64,000 nucleotides of DNA, taken from assembly GCA_000499405.2 (NCBI GenBank), contig HG738138.1:1488001-1552000 (forward strand). The letters run 5' to 3'. Made by a program: the position numbers and the translations under genes. The notes below the pieces were generated by a model. It ran no database searches. It was not told where the DNA came from and saw only the letters and a list, made by a program, of their open reading frames with translations. Origin of the DNA: Onchocerca volvulus (Eukaryota > Nematoda > Chromadorea > Rhabditida > Onchocercidae). Of the stretch, positions 26,100 through 33,915 are shown piece after piece. The stretch's first letter is position 1. Each line of letters opens with the position of its first letter.

Positions 26100-26229
26100 A
26101 TTAAAGAAATAAAAAGTCGAAAAAAAAATTTTGATGAAATATTAAAATGAATATCATGAAATCAAAATTATATAATAGTAAAAAAGAAAAAAATTCCCAA
26201 AAAAGTGTAAAAAAGGAACAGGCCTTTAA
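26100..26229 (-). repeat. Repeat D, copy 3 (partial)
   Basis: Repeats the flank of copy 1 (AAAGTCGAAAAAAAAATTTT and TTTTGATGAAATATTAAAAT blocks) through GGAACAGGCCTTT, where the exon-like core is cut off. Confidence 0.65.
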
Positions 26230-26329
26230 TCAATTAAAAAATACATAGTACATCACTTTTTTTCTAGGTAAATTAAACATAAAACAATAAGGAATATAAT
26301 TAAACAAAAAAGCTAAGAAAAAAATGGAA

Positions 26330-26520
26330 GAAAATCTGTATAATAATAAAAAGAAAAAATTCACAACAAAAAGTAAAAGAAAGAACAAACCTTTTTTCGA
26401 AAGATATTCTGAATCTACATTATCATCGTTCCAGTCATTGATGGTTTTCATTCTACCAGTAATACACTTTCTAAAGGAATGGATAAAAATTACAAATTAG
26501 TTGAAAATATTATTACAATG
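26330..26520 (-). repeat. Repeat D, copy 4, with intact exon-like core
   Basis: The minus-strand segment 26391-26470 lies between CTTTAG and GTTTGT and is open for 26 codons, including MKTINDWNDDNVDSEYLSKK. This reads as a copied exon of unknown origin. Copies 1-3 have lost the frame. Confidence 0.6.
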
Positions 26521-26580
26521 AATATTATCAAATAAAAAAAATGGAATAAGTTCAATAAGGAGCTAATTATGCGCACAGCG

Positions 26581-26703
26581 CCTGCGCACATGTAAGCATC
26601 AAATATGATGATCGATCGCGTGTGCTCACATACGCGAGCATCAAACGTGGTGATTATTCACATGTGCCAACGAACGTGCGAACATCAAACGTGACGATTA
26701 GTC
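26581..26703. repeat. GC-richer minisatellite, three units of about 43 bp
   Basis: The core GCATCAAATATG, GCATCAAACGTG, ACATCAAACGTG recurs at 26596, 26638 and 26682, each followed by a GATTA/GATCG-like tail and preceded by CGCACA-, CTCACA- or TGCCAA-like sequence. CpG content is high for this window. Confidence 0.8.
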
Positions 26704-26727
26704 ATCACGGCTAGCAAGAGAGAGTGG

Positions 26728-26800
26728 AGTTTACTCCTTTTTTTCTTTCATTCTCCTTCTTCCGCGCATCTCTACCTTTTTTTCTCTCATTCCCTGCCGC
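26728..26800. repeat. Pyrimidine-rich repeat E, copy 3
   Basis: GGAGTTTACTCC is followed by CTTTCATTCTCC and CTTCTTCCGCGCATCTCT, paralleling the end of repeat A copy 1 at 25381-25440. Confidence 0.6.
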
Positions 26801-26814
26801 GCATTTTAATTTCA

Positions 26815-26945
26815 ATGTTTTGGACGGACGAACATTTTCGGACTTTTTTTTTTTTTTTTGGTTTTTATATTTTTAAATTTAAGATTTTCAACTTACGATC
26901 ATTTCGGCATTTACGACTATTAGTATCTTTAATATCATATGTCGG
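26815..26945 (+). repeat. Repeat C, copy 1
   Basis: Shares with 27806-27935 the series GACGAACATTTT, a T-run, TTTTTATATTTTTAAA, AAGATTTT, AACTTACGA, CATTTACGACTATTAGTATC and AATATCATATGT. Only copy 2 is followed by a B unit. Confidence 0.75.
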
Positions 26946-27049
26946 AAATTCCGAGAAACTTCGAGATATCAATTGTTTAATTCAATCATTTTTGCCGTTC
27001 TGAATTGTCATCTCAAAATGTAATCAATAATTTAAATATTGTAATTCTA

Positions 27050-27245
27050 GCAGGATCCTCTCTCTATAAATAAGAAGAGGATCTTGACTACATTCATTGT
27101 CAAAGGATACGCTACCAGGATCGGTTGGTTGCAATCAAATTCTCGGGTTCCTCCCTCTATAAAGAAGAAGAAGGGTCCTAACTACAATTCTTGACTGCAC
27201 TAAAATTCATTGTAAAAAGTTACGCTATTGTGGGGTCAGTTGGTT
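27050..27245. repeat. Two tandem TATA-containing units, first with a hairpin
   Basis: Unit 1 (about 27050-27140) holds GATCCTCT (27054-27061), then CTATAAATA, then its complement AGAGGATC (27076-27083), and later TACGCTACCAGGATCGGTTG. Unit 2 (about 27147-27245) repeats this as CCTCCCTCTATAAAGAAG, GGGTCCTAACTAC and TACGCTATTG..GGTCAGTTGG. The TATA boxes plus a downstream AATAAA near 27293 recall an LTR, but matching ends were not found. Confidence 0.55.
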
Positions 27246-27500
27246 GTATTAATATTGGATTTTTAGTGTATTGTCGTGGTATCGTGTTTCATAATAAAGG
27301 CTTAATTACCCAAGTGCAAGGTTTATCGCAATTCAAACCAGTAATCGATACCATAATGTAATTATTAATCAAGGATTAAATTTCAAATCAAGCCGACTGG
27401 TTACGCAGCTCACAATAACTCACGACCGCAAAAGTAAGTAATACTGTCGAACTCAAAAAATAAAAGTTATTTTTCATCGAAAAAAGAAAGTAATTCCCGA

Positions 27501-27592
27501 CATCATATGTAATTTTTTGCAGCATCAGCGTTCTGTTCAGTAAGCAGTGAAATACTCGCAATTCAACTTCGATCAAATTCTCAACACAGTAG
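27501..27592 (+). repeat. Repeat B, copy 2 (exon-like)
   Basis: CATATGTAATTTTTTGCAG (to 27522) followed by CATCAGCGTTCTGTTCAG. The frame CAT CAG CGT.. gives HQRSVQ, a stop, then AVKYSQFNFDQILN. The same acceptor and exon-like unit recur at 27919-28012. Confidence 0.7.
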
Positions 27593-27595
27593 GTA

Positions 27596-27765
27596 AAAAC
27601 TTATCTGTTACTACTCTAATAATTCCTCAAATTCTCCACCGATTTTTTCCAAATTTTGACACAACCTTGCATTCAAGTAGGCGAGTGATCTTTTATACAC
27701 CTAATTACTTTTTTTCACGTGTCACCTATGTGACAACTAAAAATAAATGAGGTGGCGGAGTTTAA
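27596..27765 (-). repeat. Interspersed repeat A, copy 2
   Basis: Nearly identical to copy 1 through CACGTGTCAC and GACAACTAAAAATAA, ending at GGTGGCGGAGTTTA. The right arm of the terminal hairpin is missing. Confidence 0.8.
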
Positions 27766-27805
27766 GATAATAATAATAATGAATTTAAAATTTTAAATTC
27801 AAAAT

Positions 27806-28012
27806 TTTGAACGAACGAACATTTTGCCATTTTCTTTTTTTTTGCTTTTTATATTTTTAAAAATAAGATTTTGAACTTACGAACATTTCATCATTTACGA
27901 CTATTAGTATCTTTTAATATCATATGTAATTTTTTGCAGCATCAGCGTTCAGTTCAGCAAGCAGTGCAATACTCGGAATTCAACTTCGATTAAATTTTCA
28001 AACCAGTAGGTT
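27806..28012 (+). repeat. Repeat C copy 2 joined to repeat B copy 3
   Basis: C (27806-27935) runs straight into B (27940-28010) through CATATGTAATTTTTTGCAG. Here B reads HQRSVQQAVQYSEFNFD before TAA, which differs from copy 2 by few bases. A degenerate further copy may follow at 28030-28165. Confidence 0.7.
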
Positions 28013-28204
28013 AAAACTTTCCGAGGTTTAAGATTTTGAACAAACGACTAATTATGACTGTTAGTATCTTTTAATATAATTTTTCAAATGCGGCACAGCA
28101 ATAGCAACGTTCCAACAATTCACTTGAGCATTTAGAATTCAAGTTGAAGTTGAATCAGAAGTCAATTTTTAGAATAGTTGGGGGCAATCCGTATGCCTTG
28201 ATTC

Positions 28205-28627
28205 GTGAAGAAAATGCCTCTGAGACGACGATCAAACTTGAGTCGTCGTACTCGCACAGCGCAACGATTACAGCGATTAGATGGAAATCGAAGTCACGAA
28301 GAACGGGTATCAGATACTGAGCGAAGAAGACAAAGGATGGCTCAAAACGAGCAGGCCAGACTTGAGGATGCGCGATTGCGAACACATCGATCTTCTTCGA
28401 CAGTTTCAAGTTTGCTTTCTTTTCAACAGAATGAAAGTGTGGCTGAAAGACGTCAACAAGAAACAGAAAATCAACGTCGAACAGGACTGCGTGCGCAGCC
28501 ATCACGTGATTTTAATCGCCTTGCATTCCGTTATAATCCAGCTGATAATTATAGTTTGAATACTGAAAAATTTGATTATGTAAAATTATTATTCATCGTT
28601 CAGTATAATTTCATTCCATATAAATAG
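28205..28627 (+). mobile_element. Helitron replication-protein N-terminal fragment, copy 1
   Basis: The open frame, with ATG at 28214, begins MPLRRRSNLSRRTRTAQRLQ and continues with an Arg/Gln/Glu-rich stretch to FNRLAFRYNPADNYSLN. This is the typical start of the Helitron Rep-helicase polyprotein in animals, whose N-terminal basic region precedes the Cys-rich segment and the Rep domain. After ..YSLN (about 28561) the similarity stops and the frame runs into AT-rich sequence ending at 28627, so the copy is truncated. It has no Cys motif, no rolling-circle HUH motif and no helicase. It lies in inverted orientation to the second fragment at 29041-29470. It is presumably inactive. Confidence 0.8.
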
Positions 28628-29040
28628 TGATCAAAATCATTCATCATTCATTACAAAATAATTTTCGTTTTGACTGACTATCATCAGGTTCATATCTGAA
28701 TCAGTCGCAGTATTTTAGATATTAATTTCCTTATCACTTTCGTGCATTTTGATGCTTGTATTTACCTATTTTATTGGAATAGAATAATGAAAATTCAAAG
28801 TATTCTAATCAAAAGGGATATTTATAAAAAATAGTGTTTGTTGGAATAAAATGGAGGAACTAAGGCTGTGTTATACTCCTTGTAGTTGTAATCAATATAA
28901 ATTGGCACTAGTATTTAATCTGTAATTATGCGCAAGTGCATATTTTTTCTAATTTATCTTTTTCCTTTCATAATATTCCTATGAAATTTACTTTCTCATC
29001 ATATGAAATATTAAAAGTCTTCGAAATTTTCTTCTCATTC
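28628..29040. other. Spacer between the inverted Helitron fragments
   Basis: AT-rich sequence with no recognised gene or repeat; it separates the plus and minus Helitron fragments. Confidence 0.5.
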
Positions 29041-29470
29041 TTATTTCCACGGAATGAATTTCTGAAATTTCTGAAACTTCTCAAATGAAAGATCGTTGAT
29101 TTTCTGTTGAGGTAGTTTAATTTTTCCAGCAGCGCAACACATTCCTTTTGCTTCTCCTTTGAATTTCAGAGCCTTGCAATAAGGGCATACTTCATTCATA
29201 GTGCCAATGAGAACATGCGGATTCAAACTATAATTATCAGCTGGATTATAACGGAATGCAAGGCGATTAAAATCACGTGTTGACTGTGCATGGAGTCCTG
29301 TTCGACGTTGATTTCCTGTTTCTTGTTGACGTCTTTCAGCCACACTTTCATTCTGTTGAAAAGAAAGCAAACTTGGAACTGCCCAAGAAGATCGATGAAC
29401 AAAGAATCGAAGATCGAAGAACGCAACCGCGCATCCTCAAGTTTGGCTACACGTCGCTGTGGTCGCATTT
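29041..29470 (-). mobile_element. Helitron replication-protein N-terminal fragment, copy 2
   Basis: On the minus strand the frame reads SLLSFQQNESVAERRQQ, FNRLAFRYNPADNYSLNPHV, then CPYCKALKFKGEAKGMCCAA and GKIKLP, ending at TAA near 29041. The CPYC..MCC cysteine cluster followed by GKIKLP is characteristic of the segment upstream of the Helitron Rep domain. This copy therefore extends further than copy 1 before it is truncated. Its 5' part runs towards the assembly gap at 29484, where the frame is shifted relative to copy 1. Nucleotide identity to copy 1 over the shared part is high, judged by eye. Confidence 0.85.
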
Positions 29471-29483
29471 GAAAATAAGTTTT

Positions 29484-29906
29484 NNNNNNNNNNNNNNNNN
29501 NNNNNNNNNNNNNNNNNNNNNNNNNNNNNNNNNNNNNNNNNNNNNNNNNNNNNNNNNNNNNNNNNNNNNNNNNNNNNNNNNNNNNNNNNNNNNNNNNNNN
29601 NNNNNNNNNNNNNNNNNNNNNNNNNNNNNNNNNNNNNNNNNNNNNNNNNNNNNNNNNNNNNNNNNNNNNNNNNNNNNNNNNNNNNNNNNNNNNNNNNNNN
29701 NNNNNNNNNNNNNNNNNNNNNNNNNNNNNNNNNNNNNNNNNNNNNNNNNNNNNNNNNNNNNNNNNNNNNNNNNNNNNNNNNNNNNNNNNNNNNNNNNNNN
29801 NNNNNNNNNNNNNNNNNNNNNNNNNNNNNNNNNNNNNNNNNNNNNNNNNNNNNNNNNNNNNNNNNNNNNNNNNNNNNNNNNNNNNNNNNNNNNNNNNNNN
29901 NNNNNN
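29484..29906. other. Assembly gap (423 N)
   Basis: A run of N directly at the 5' edge of the minus-strand Helitron fragment. Inverted repeats on both sides make a collapsed or unresolved repeat likely. Confidence 1.
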
Positions 29907-30109
29907 AAGAATGTATTTTACAAATGATAAATCAGGGAACATTAGGAATGCTTTTATTAGTTTTTACATTTCTAAGCAGTCAATAATTTGCGGTGCCATT
30001 TGTATGCTATTATATTTTTTGTATGCTACTAAATTTATTTGTCATAATTTTTGATTCTCAGTGAATGTTCTGCAAAATTTCACTCAGTTCTTTTAATTCT
30101 ATCTTTAAA

Positions 30110-30310
30110 CTTTTTTTTTTTTCAGAACTTAAGTCGATACTGTATAGAAATGTTTTTGAAATTGAGGAAATTACAATGTTCTATATTTTATTTTAACCTG
30201 AACTTTGTAAAGGTTTTTCTTTTTCGGAAGCTTAGTCGATAGAGTGGAAAATTTTTGCAAAATTATTTTTTTTTCGCAAGTTATTGAAATTAAGAAAATT
30301 AAAATAGCGC
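30110..30310. repeat. Diverged tandem duplication of about 100 bp
   Basis: CTTAAGTCGATACTG..TTGAAATTGAGGAAATTACAAT (from 30127) recurs as CTTAGTCGATAGAG..TTGAAATTAAGAAAATTAAAAT (from 30230). No protein frame is shared. Confidence 0.5.
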
Positions 30311-30586
30311 AAGATAAACTACTGCAGCTTCTAGAGGATAATATATATATATAGATAAATTACTCTGAATTAATTAACTGTTCCTTCTTTTATTATATTA
30401 TAATTACTTTGGTTTAATATCATAAACAAAAGACAGAATATGGTGAAATATAAATAGGTAAAATGTGTTTAGATGTATAGATAAAAAGATGAAAATTATG
30501 TTTTTTTTTGGAATTTTTTTTTCTTTTTATAATTTTCAGTGTTAATAATAAAATATTCACAAATTGATGCTTTGCATTTTACGGGG

Positions 30587-30790
30587 CGGAGTCAAATTCA
30601 GTCCGCTCATCAGAGCGTGGTGCAGAGCGGAGTCCAAAAATTCCCCCTCTCACTTTTAGCTGTCACGGATGTTATACGTGGAAAAGAGTAAGCATATTTA
30701 TATAAAATGATGGCCTATTCGAGTACAAGGTTGTATCAAAAGTTGAAAATAATCGGGTGAAGAATTTGCCAAGTTCCGCCCTCGCATTCT
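30587..30790 (+). repeat. Interspersed repeat A, copy 3 (inverted)
   Basis: Read in plus orientation it matches the reverse complement of copies 1 and 2: GGCGGAGTC at its start, then GTATAAAA-, CTATTCGAGTACAAGGTTGT- and AAATAATCGGGTGAAGAA-like blocks. It runs into the Helitron helicase fragment at about 30774. Confidence 0.65.
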
Positions 30791-30903
30791 TATGATTCCA
30801 ATGGATACACCATTCCAATTTAAAAGATTGCAATTCCCAATTCGATAGACGTTTGCATTCACGATCAACAAAGCTCAGGGTCAATCCTTACAATTGTGCA
30901 GTT
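30774..30903 (+). mobile_element. Helitron helicase fragment (PIF1-like, C-terminal)
   Basis: The frame starting TTC at 30774 reads FRPRILMIPMDTPFQFKRLQ, then FPIR, a TAG stop (30846-30848), then TFAFTINKAQGQSLQLC. The block QFPIR.xFA.TINKxQGQSL is the conserved helicase motif found near the C-terminus of Helitron and related PIF1-type helicases. In intact proteins the codon at the TAG is usually Leu or similar. No upstream Walker motifs lie in the visible sequence, so this is a broken fragment of the same class of element as the Rep fragments nearby. Confidence 0.85.
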
Positions 30904-31190
30904 AGATTAATGGGTAAAATTTATGAAAAGAGGCAATTCAAGACAAAATCTAATATTAGAAGTCAGAGAGATAATCCTTAAAATGCTTGAACGAAACATT
31001 TGATCATACACTATCATGACCTCAACATTTGTGCGACGCAACTACATATATACAAATCAAAAAATAAACGAATCACATTTATCACAAAGCAAACAAACGA
31101 AATGCTTTTTTTGCTCACATTATTAATTTTAAAACATTTATCTGTTCGAATGCTAATCGCGTATGAAAATTTCAAATCAATTGATGAATA
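30904..31190. other. Degraded mobile-element flank
   Basis: The sequence after the helicase fragment continues with scattered stops. An open frame at 31000-31266 has no recognised domain, and its last part overlaps repeat A copy 4. Confidence 0.4.
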
Positions 31191-31345
31191 TTTAACAACA
31201 TGCGCGTATTCGAATGGATTGTGTCGAAACTTCAAAGCAATAGGTGAAGGACTTTCCGATATTTAAGATTTTGAATATAGATAATGTGCATGCTTAAGAA
31301 CTTATGGAGGTTTAAGATTTTGAACAAACCAACATTGGCATTTCT
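31190..31345 (+). repeat. Interspersed repeat A, copy 4 (diverged)
   Basis: GCGTATTCGAATGGATTGTG..AACTTCAAAGCAATAGGTGAAGGACTTTCC parallels copy 3 (CTATTCGAGTACAAGG..GTGAAGAATTTGCC). It is followed by TTTAAGATTTTGAACAAACC, which also occurs at 28027. Confidence 0.55.
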
Positions 31346-31387
31346 GTTTATATAGATTAGCTGGAGCCGGACACGCGAAGCTTGGCC

Positions 31388-31419
31388 GCCCTCCCCCTCT
31401 CCCCCCTCCCCCCCACCCC
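31388..31419 (-). other. G-quadruplex-capable G tract (minus strand)
   Basis: The plus strand has five runs of C separated by single T, TCT or A, so the minus strand has GGGG-class runs with short loops. It is followed by a hairpin TAGCTGGC-TCG-GCCAGCTA (31425-31443). Confidence 0.7.
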
Positions 31420-31445
31420 ATAGATAGCTGGCTCGGCCAGCTAGT

Positions 31446-32763
31446 AATTGAAATAATTTTGATGCCAAATAGAATAATATGCAAAATGAGGTATTTGCGT
31501 AAATGATTTTTAATTCTTCACAGCTTATGGAAATTTGAAATGCAAAACTGTGGAAATCTTTGAAAACCGAAAAAGAGGGAGAGAGGGAGAAGGAAAGAAT
31601 GAAAAAAAAATTTTAAATTTCAGGTGTTTTGGAAAAGAAGAATAATCTAGCTTATTTATTGAACTGAAATGTTCATTATCTGATCGTCCGATCAAAGAGT
31701 GACAAGCGGACGCACGGATCATAATGTCAGCTATTTGTATCCTTCTGTTTGATCAACCTTTCTATGCGGATTTTTAAATTGCTTTTCTGGTTTACTCATA
31801 ACTTTTCTTCAAAAAAAACGAACAGAATTATTCGTTACAGATAAACAATCTGAGATTCAGAGATTCATGACTCCGGCAAGACATCCTTGCAGTACTAACA
31901 GAAAAACATCCAGGAAAACGCGTTCATGGTGTGAAATAGTAGTCATCTTTAATATAAAGAAACAGAAATTTATTTATTGAAATTTCCGAATCGGAAAATG
32001 AATGATATTGATACTTCCGGATGGCTCAGTAATTGTCATACAAATTTGTTTCATTGAATTGACTTAATAATGGATTCGTTATAGAAAGGTAAAAGTTCAA
32101 TGAGCTCAATCTATCATTTACTATCATAAATCTCATGTTAGCTGACAATTAGTGTTTTGATGTAAAAGCTACAACAATTAATCTAATCTGTGACACAGCT
32201 ACGACGCCTACTCTGACCTTTGACATGGACCAAACTTGATCTTCAGAGTTTCTGGACCAAGAAATGTCATCCCTATAATCTAACTATAGTGTGATTAGAA
32301 TCGCCACAATGTCAAAATAGTCGTCCACTTTCACGAAGTTGAAATAACATGTTGATACAATAGTTTCGCATTGCGTACCTCACCAGAATGCTTTAGGCCA
32401 TGTTTTGTTCGCAATGCTAAGACGTGTTCAGATGGCAGGTATGAGGTGGGGGTGGGAGGAGGAGTGAGGGGGAGCAGAGAAGGTTGTGGGGGTTTGGTTT
32501 TAGGAATTTATAGGATTCAGATTCATTTGAATGATTCAAGTCATCATAATGAATACCAGTACTATATTAATAATGTTCTCTATCCGTTATATTCTAATCG
32601 AATGCAGTTATATGCAGTGCAACTTGAAAATTTTTGTTTTACTGCAATAGCTCAGTTAATTAGTAGAATGTCTTTTTATTTTTTATTTTTAATTTTTTGA
32701 AATCACCGTAATCACTTATGCCAAATACAATTATGTTCCGAATTTTTCGAAAAAGTATAACGA
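31446..32763. other. Region between mobile elements and VPS26
   Basis: No gene is supported. A plus-strand open frame (32371-32700) covers a Gly-rich G-tract at 32444-32505 but has no family similarity I recognise. Confidence 0.4.
32444..32505 (+). other. G-quadruplex-capable G tract (plus strand)
   Basis: GGGGGTGGGAGGAGG, then GAGGGGGAG, then TGTGGGGG give at least four runs of three or more G within about 60 bp. This is exceptional in such AT-rich DNA. Confidence 0.65.
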
Positions 32764-33028
32764 TCAAGTCTCGTTTTTGGTGATTCTTTTCGATTTGAAG
32801 AGCTTATTAAATTGGCGATGAATAAATCGTTCACGTTCACGAAGATTTCGATTCAAATTATCATTTGAATTTTTATTAAAAGGCGAAGGAAAATGAACCT
32901 GATATATTCAGTTTATTTTCCTAATATCTTAGGAATGTGTGACATTTCATATGATATATTTGATTCATTTTACAACTTTCAGATTTAATATGTTGTTGGT
33001 CATTCGATAATTCTCTTTCTTGTTTCAT
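32764..33028 (-). CDS. Possible small minus-strand gene head-to-head with VPS26
   Basis: Two adjacent protein-like minus-strand frames are visible. The first, ATG at 33026-33028 to a stop at 32921, begins MKQERELSNDQQHIKSE. The second, 32764-32898, opens after an acceptor-like ATATCAG, includes NLRERERFIHRQFNKLFKSK and ends with TGA at 32764-32766. Composition (Q, E, R, H, D) is unlike chance frames here. However, no donor joins the two in a compatible phase, so this may be a pseudogene, two parts of different transcripts, or chance. The ATG lies 76 bp from the VPS26 ATG on the opposite strand, so a shared promoter would be implied. Confidence 0.25.
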
Positions 33029-33095
33029 GTATTTATAAATTATTTATAAACATTGTCAATTCTATTATTTCCACGCAAGAAGTGTTTAGAAGCGA

Positions 33096-33107
33096 TCTTT
33101 CAGAATG
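33096..33107 (+). promoter_or_regulatory. Possible trans-splice acceptor one base before the VPS26 ATG
   Basis: ATCTTTCAG ends at 33103, followed by AATG and then the donor GTAAAA at 33108. If a spliced leader is attached here, the first exon would be only 4 nt long. Otherwise the 5' UTR starts further upstream. Confidence 0.35.
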
Positions 33108-33878
33108 GTAAAAATTTCGATAATTTCTTTTATTCATTTAAAATTAGGATGCATTTCATGAGCCAGTTGATATACGCTATCTTGCAGAGAAAGCATGTTT
33201 TAAATACTGAAAAAATTATTCTTTAGGCTTTCTTTGGATTTGGTCAAGCTGCGGAAATTTCAATCAAATTAGATGATGCAGATAATAGGAAGGTTAGTTT
33301 TTCGTTTTTACCTTTTAATTTAAATTTAAGTTCGGTTTAGGTTTTAAGGAAAAATTATCTATTATTTGGAACTTATATTTGCATGTGCTTTGCAGTTTTA
33401 TTCATACTATATATTCTGAGTTCGTTTTATTTTATTTTGTAGGCATTATTAAGATCTACCAGAATTACGATTTAATTGTAGGGGGAGTAATGAGCTTGAC
33501 GAGAAACTGTATTATGAGTAAAATTATAGTGGTTTTATAACATGATGACCGTTGTTGGCTGAGTGGTCTAGTGGTATGATTCTCGCTTCGGGTGCGAGAG
33601 GTCCCGGTTTCGATCACCGGCTCAGCCCACTGATTTCTTTATTTCCGCGATAATTGGATGATTTCAGGTAGCCAAAATACGATCTGAAGAAGGAGGTCAA
33701 GAAACACATTTTCTGTTTTATGATGGTGAAACAATATCTGGTACAGTAGGAGTTGCTGTGAAGAAAAAATTTGATCATCAGGGAATAAGAATTGAATTTA
33801 TTGGACAAATTGGTACGCTACTTTTTTTTAATTTTGTTTCATTTCGTACGGTTATCTTTTTGCAATAACTGTTCCATT

Positions 33879-33915
<37 letters not shown>

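Noticed and set aside
28281..28559. Second plus-strand frame overlapping the Helitron fragment
   Set aside because: Shifted frame of the same DNA. The Arg-rich frame starting MPLRRR matches the family, this one does not.
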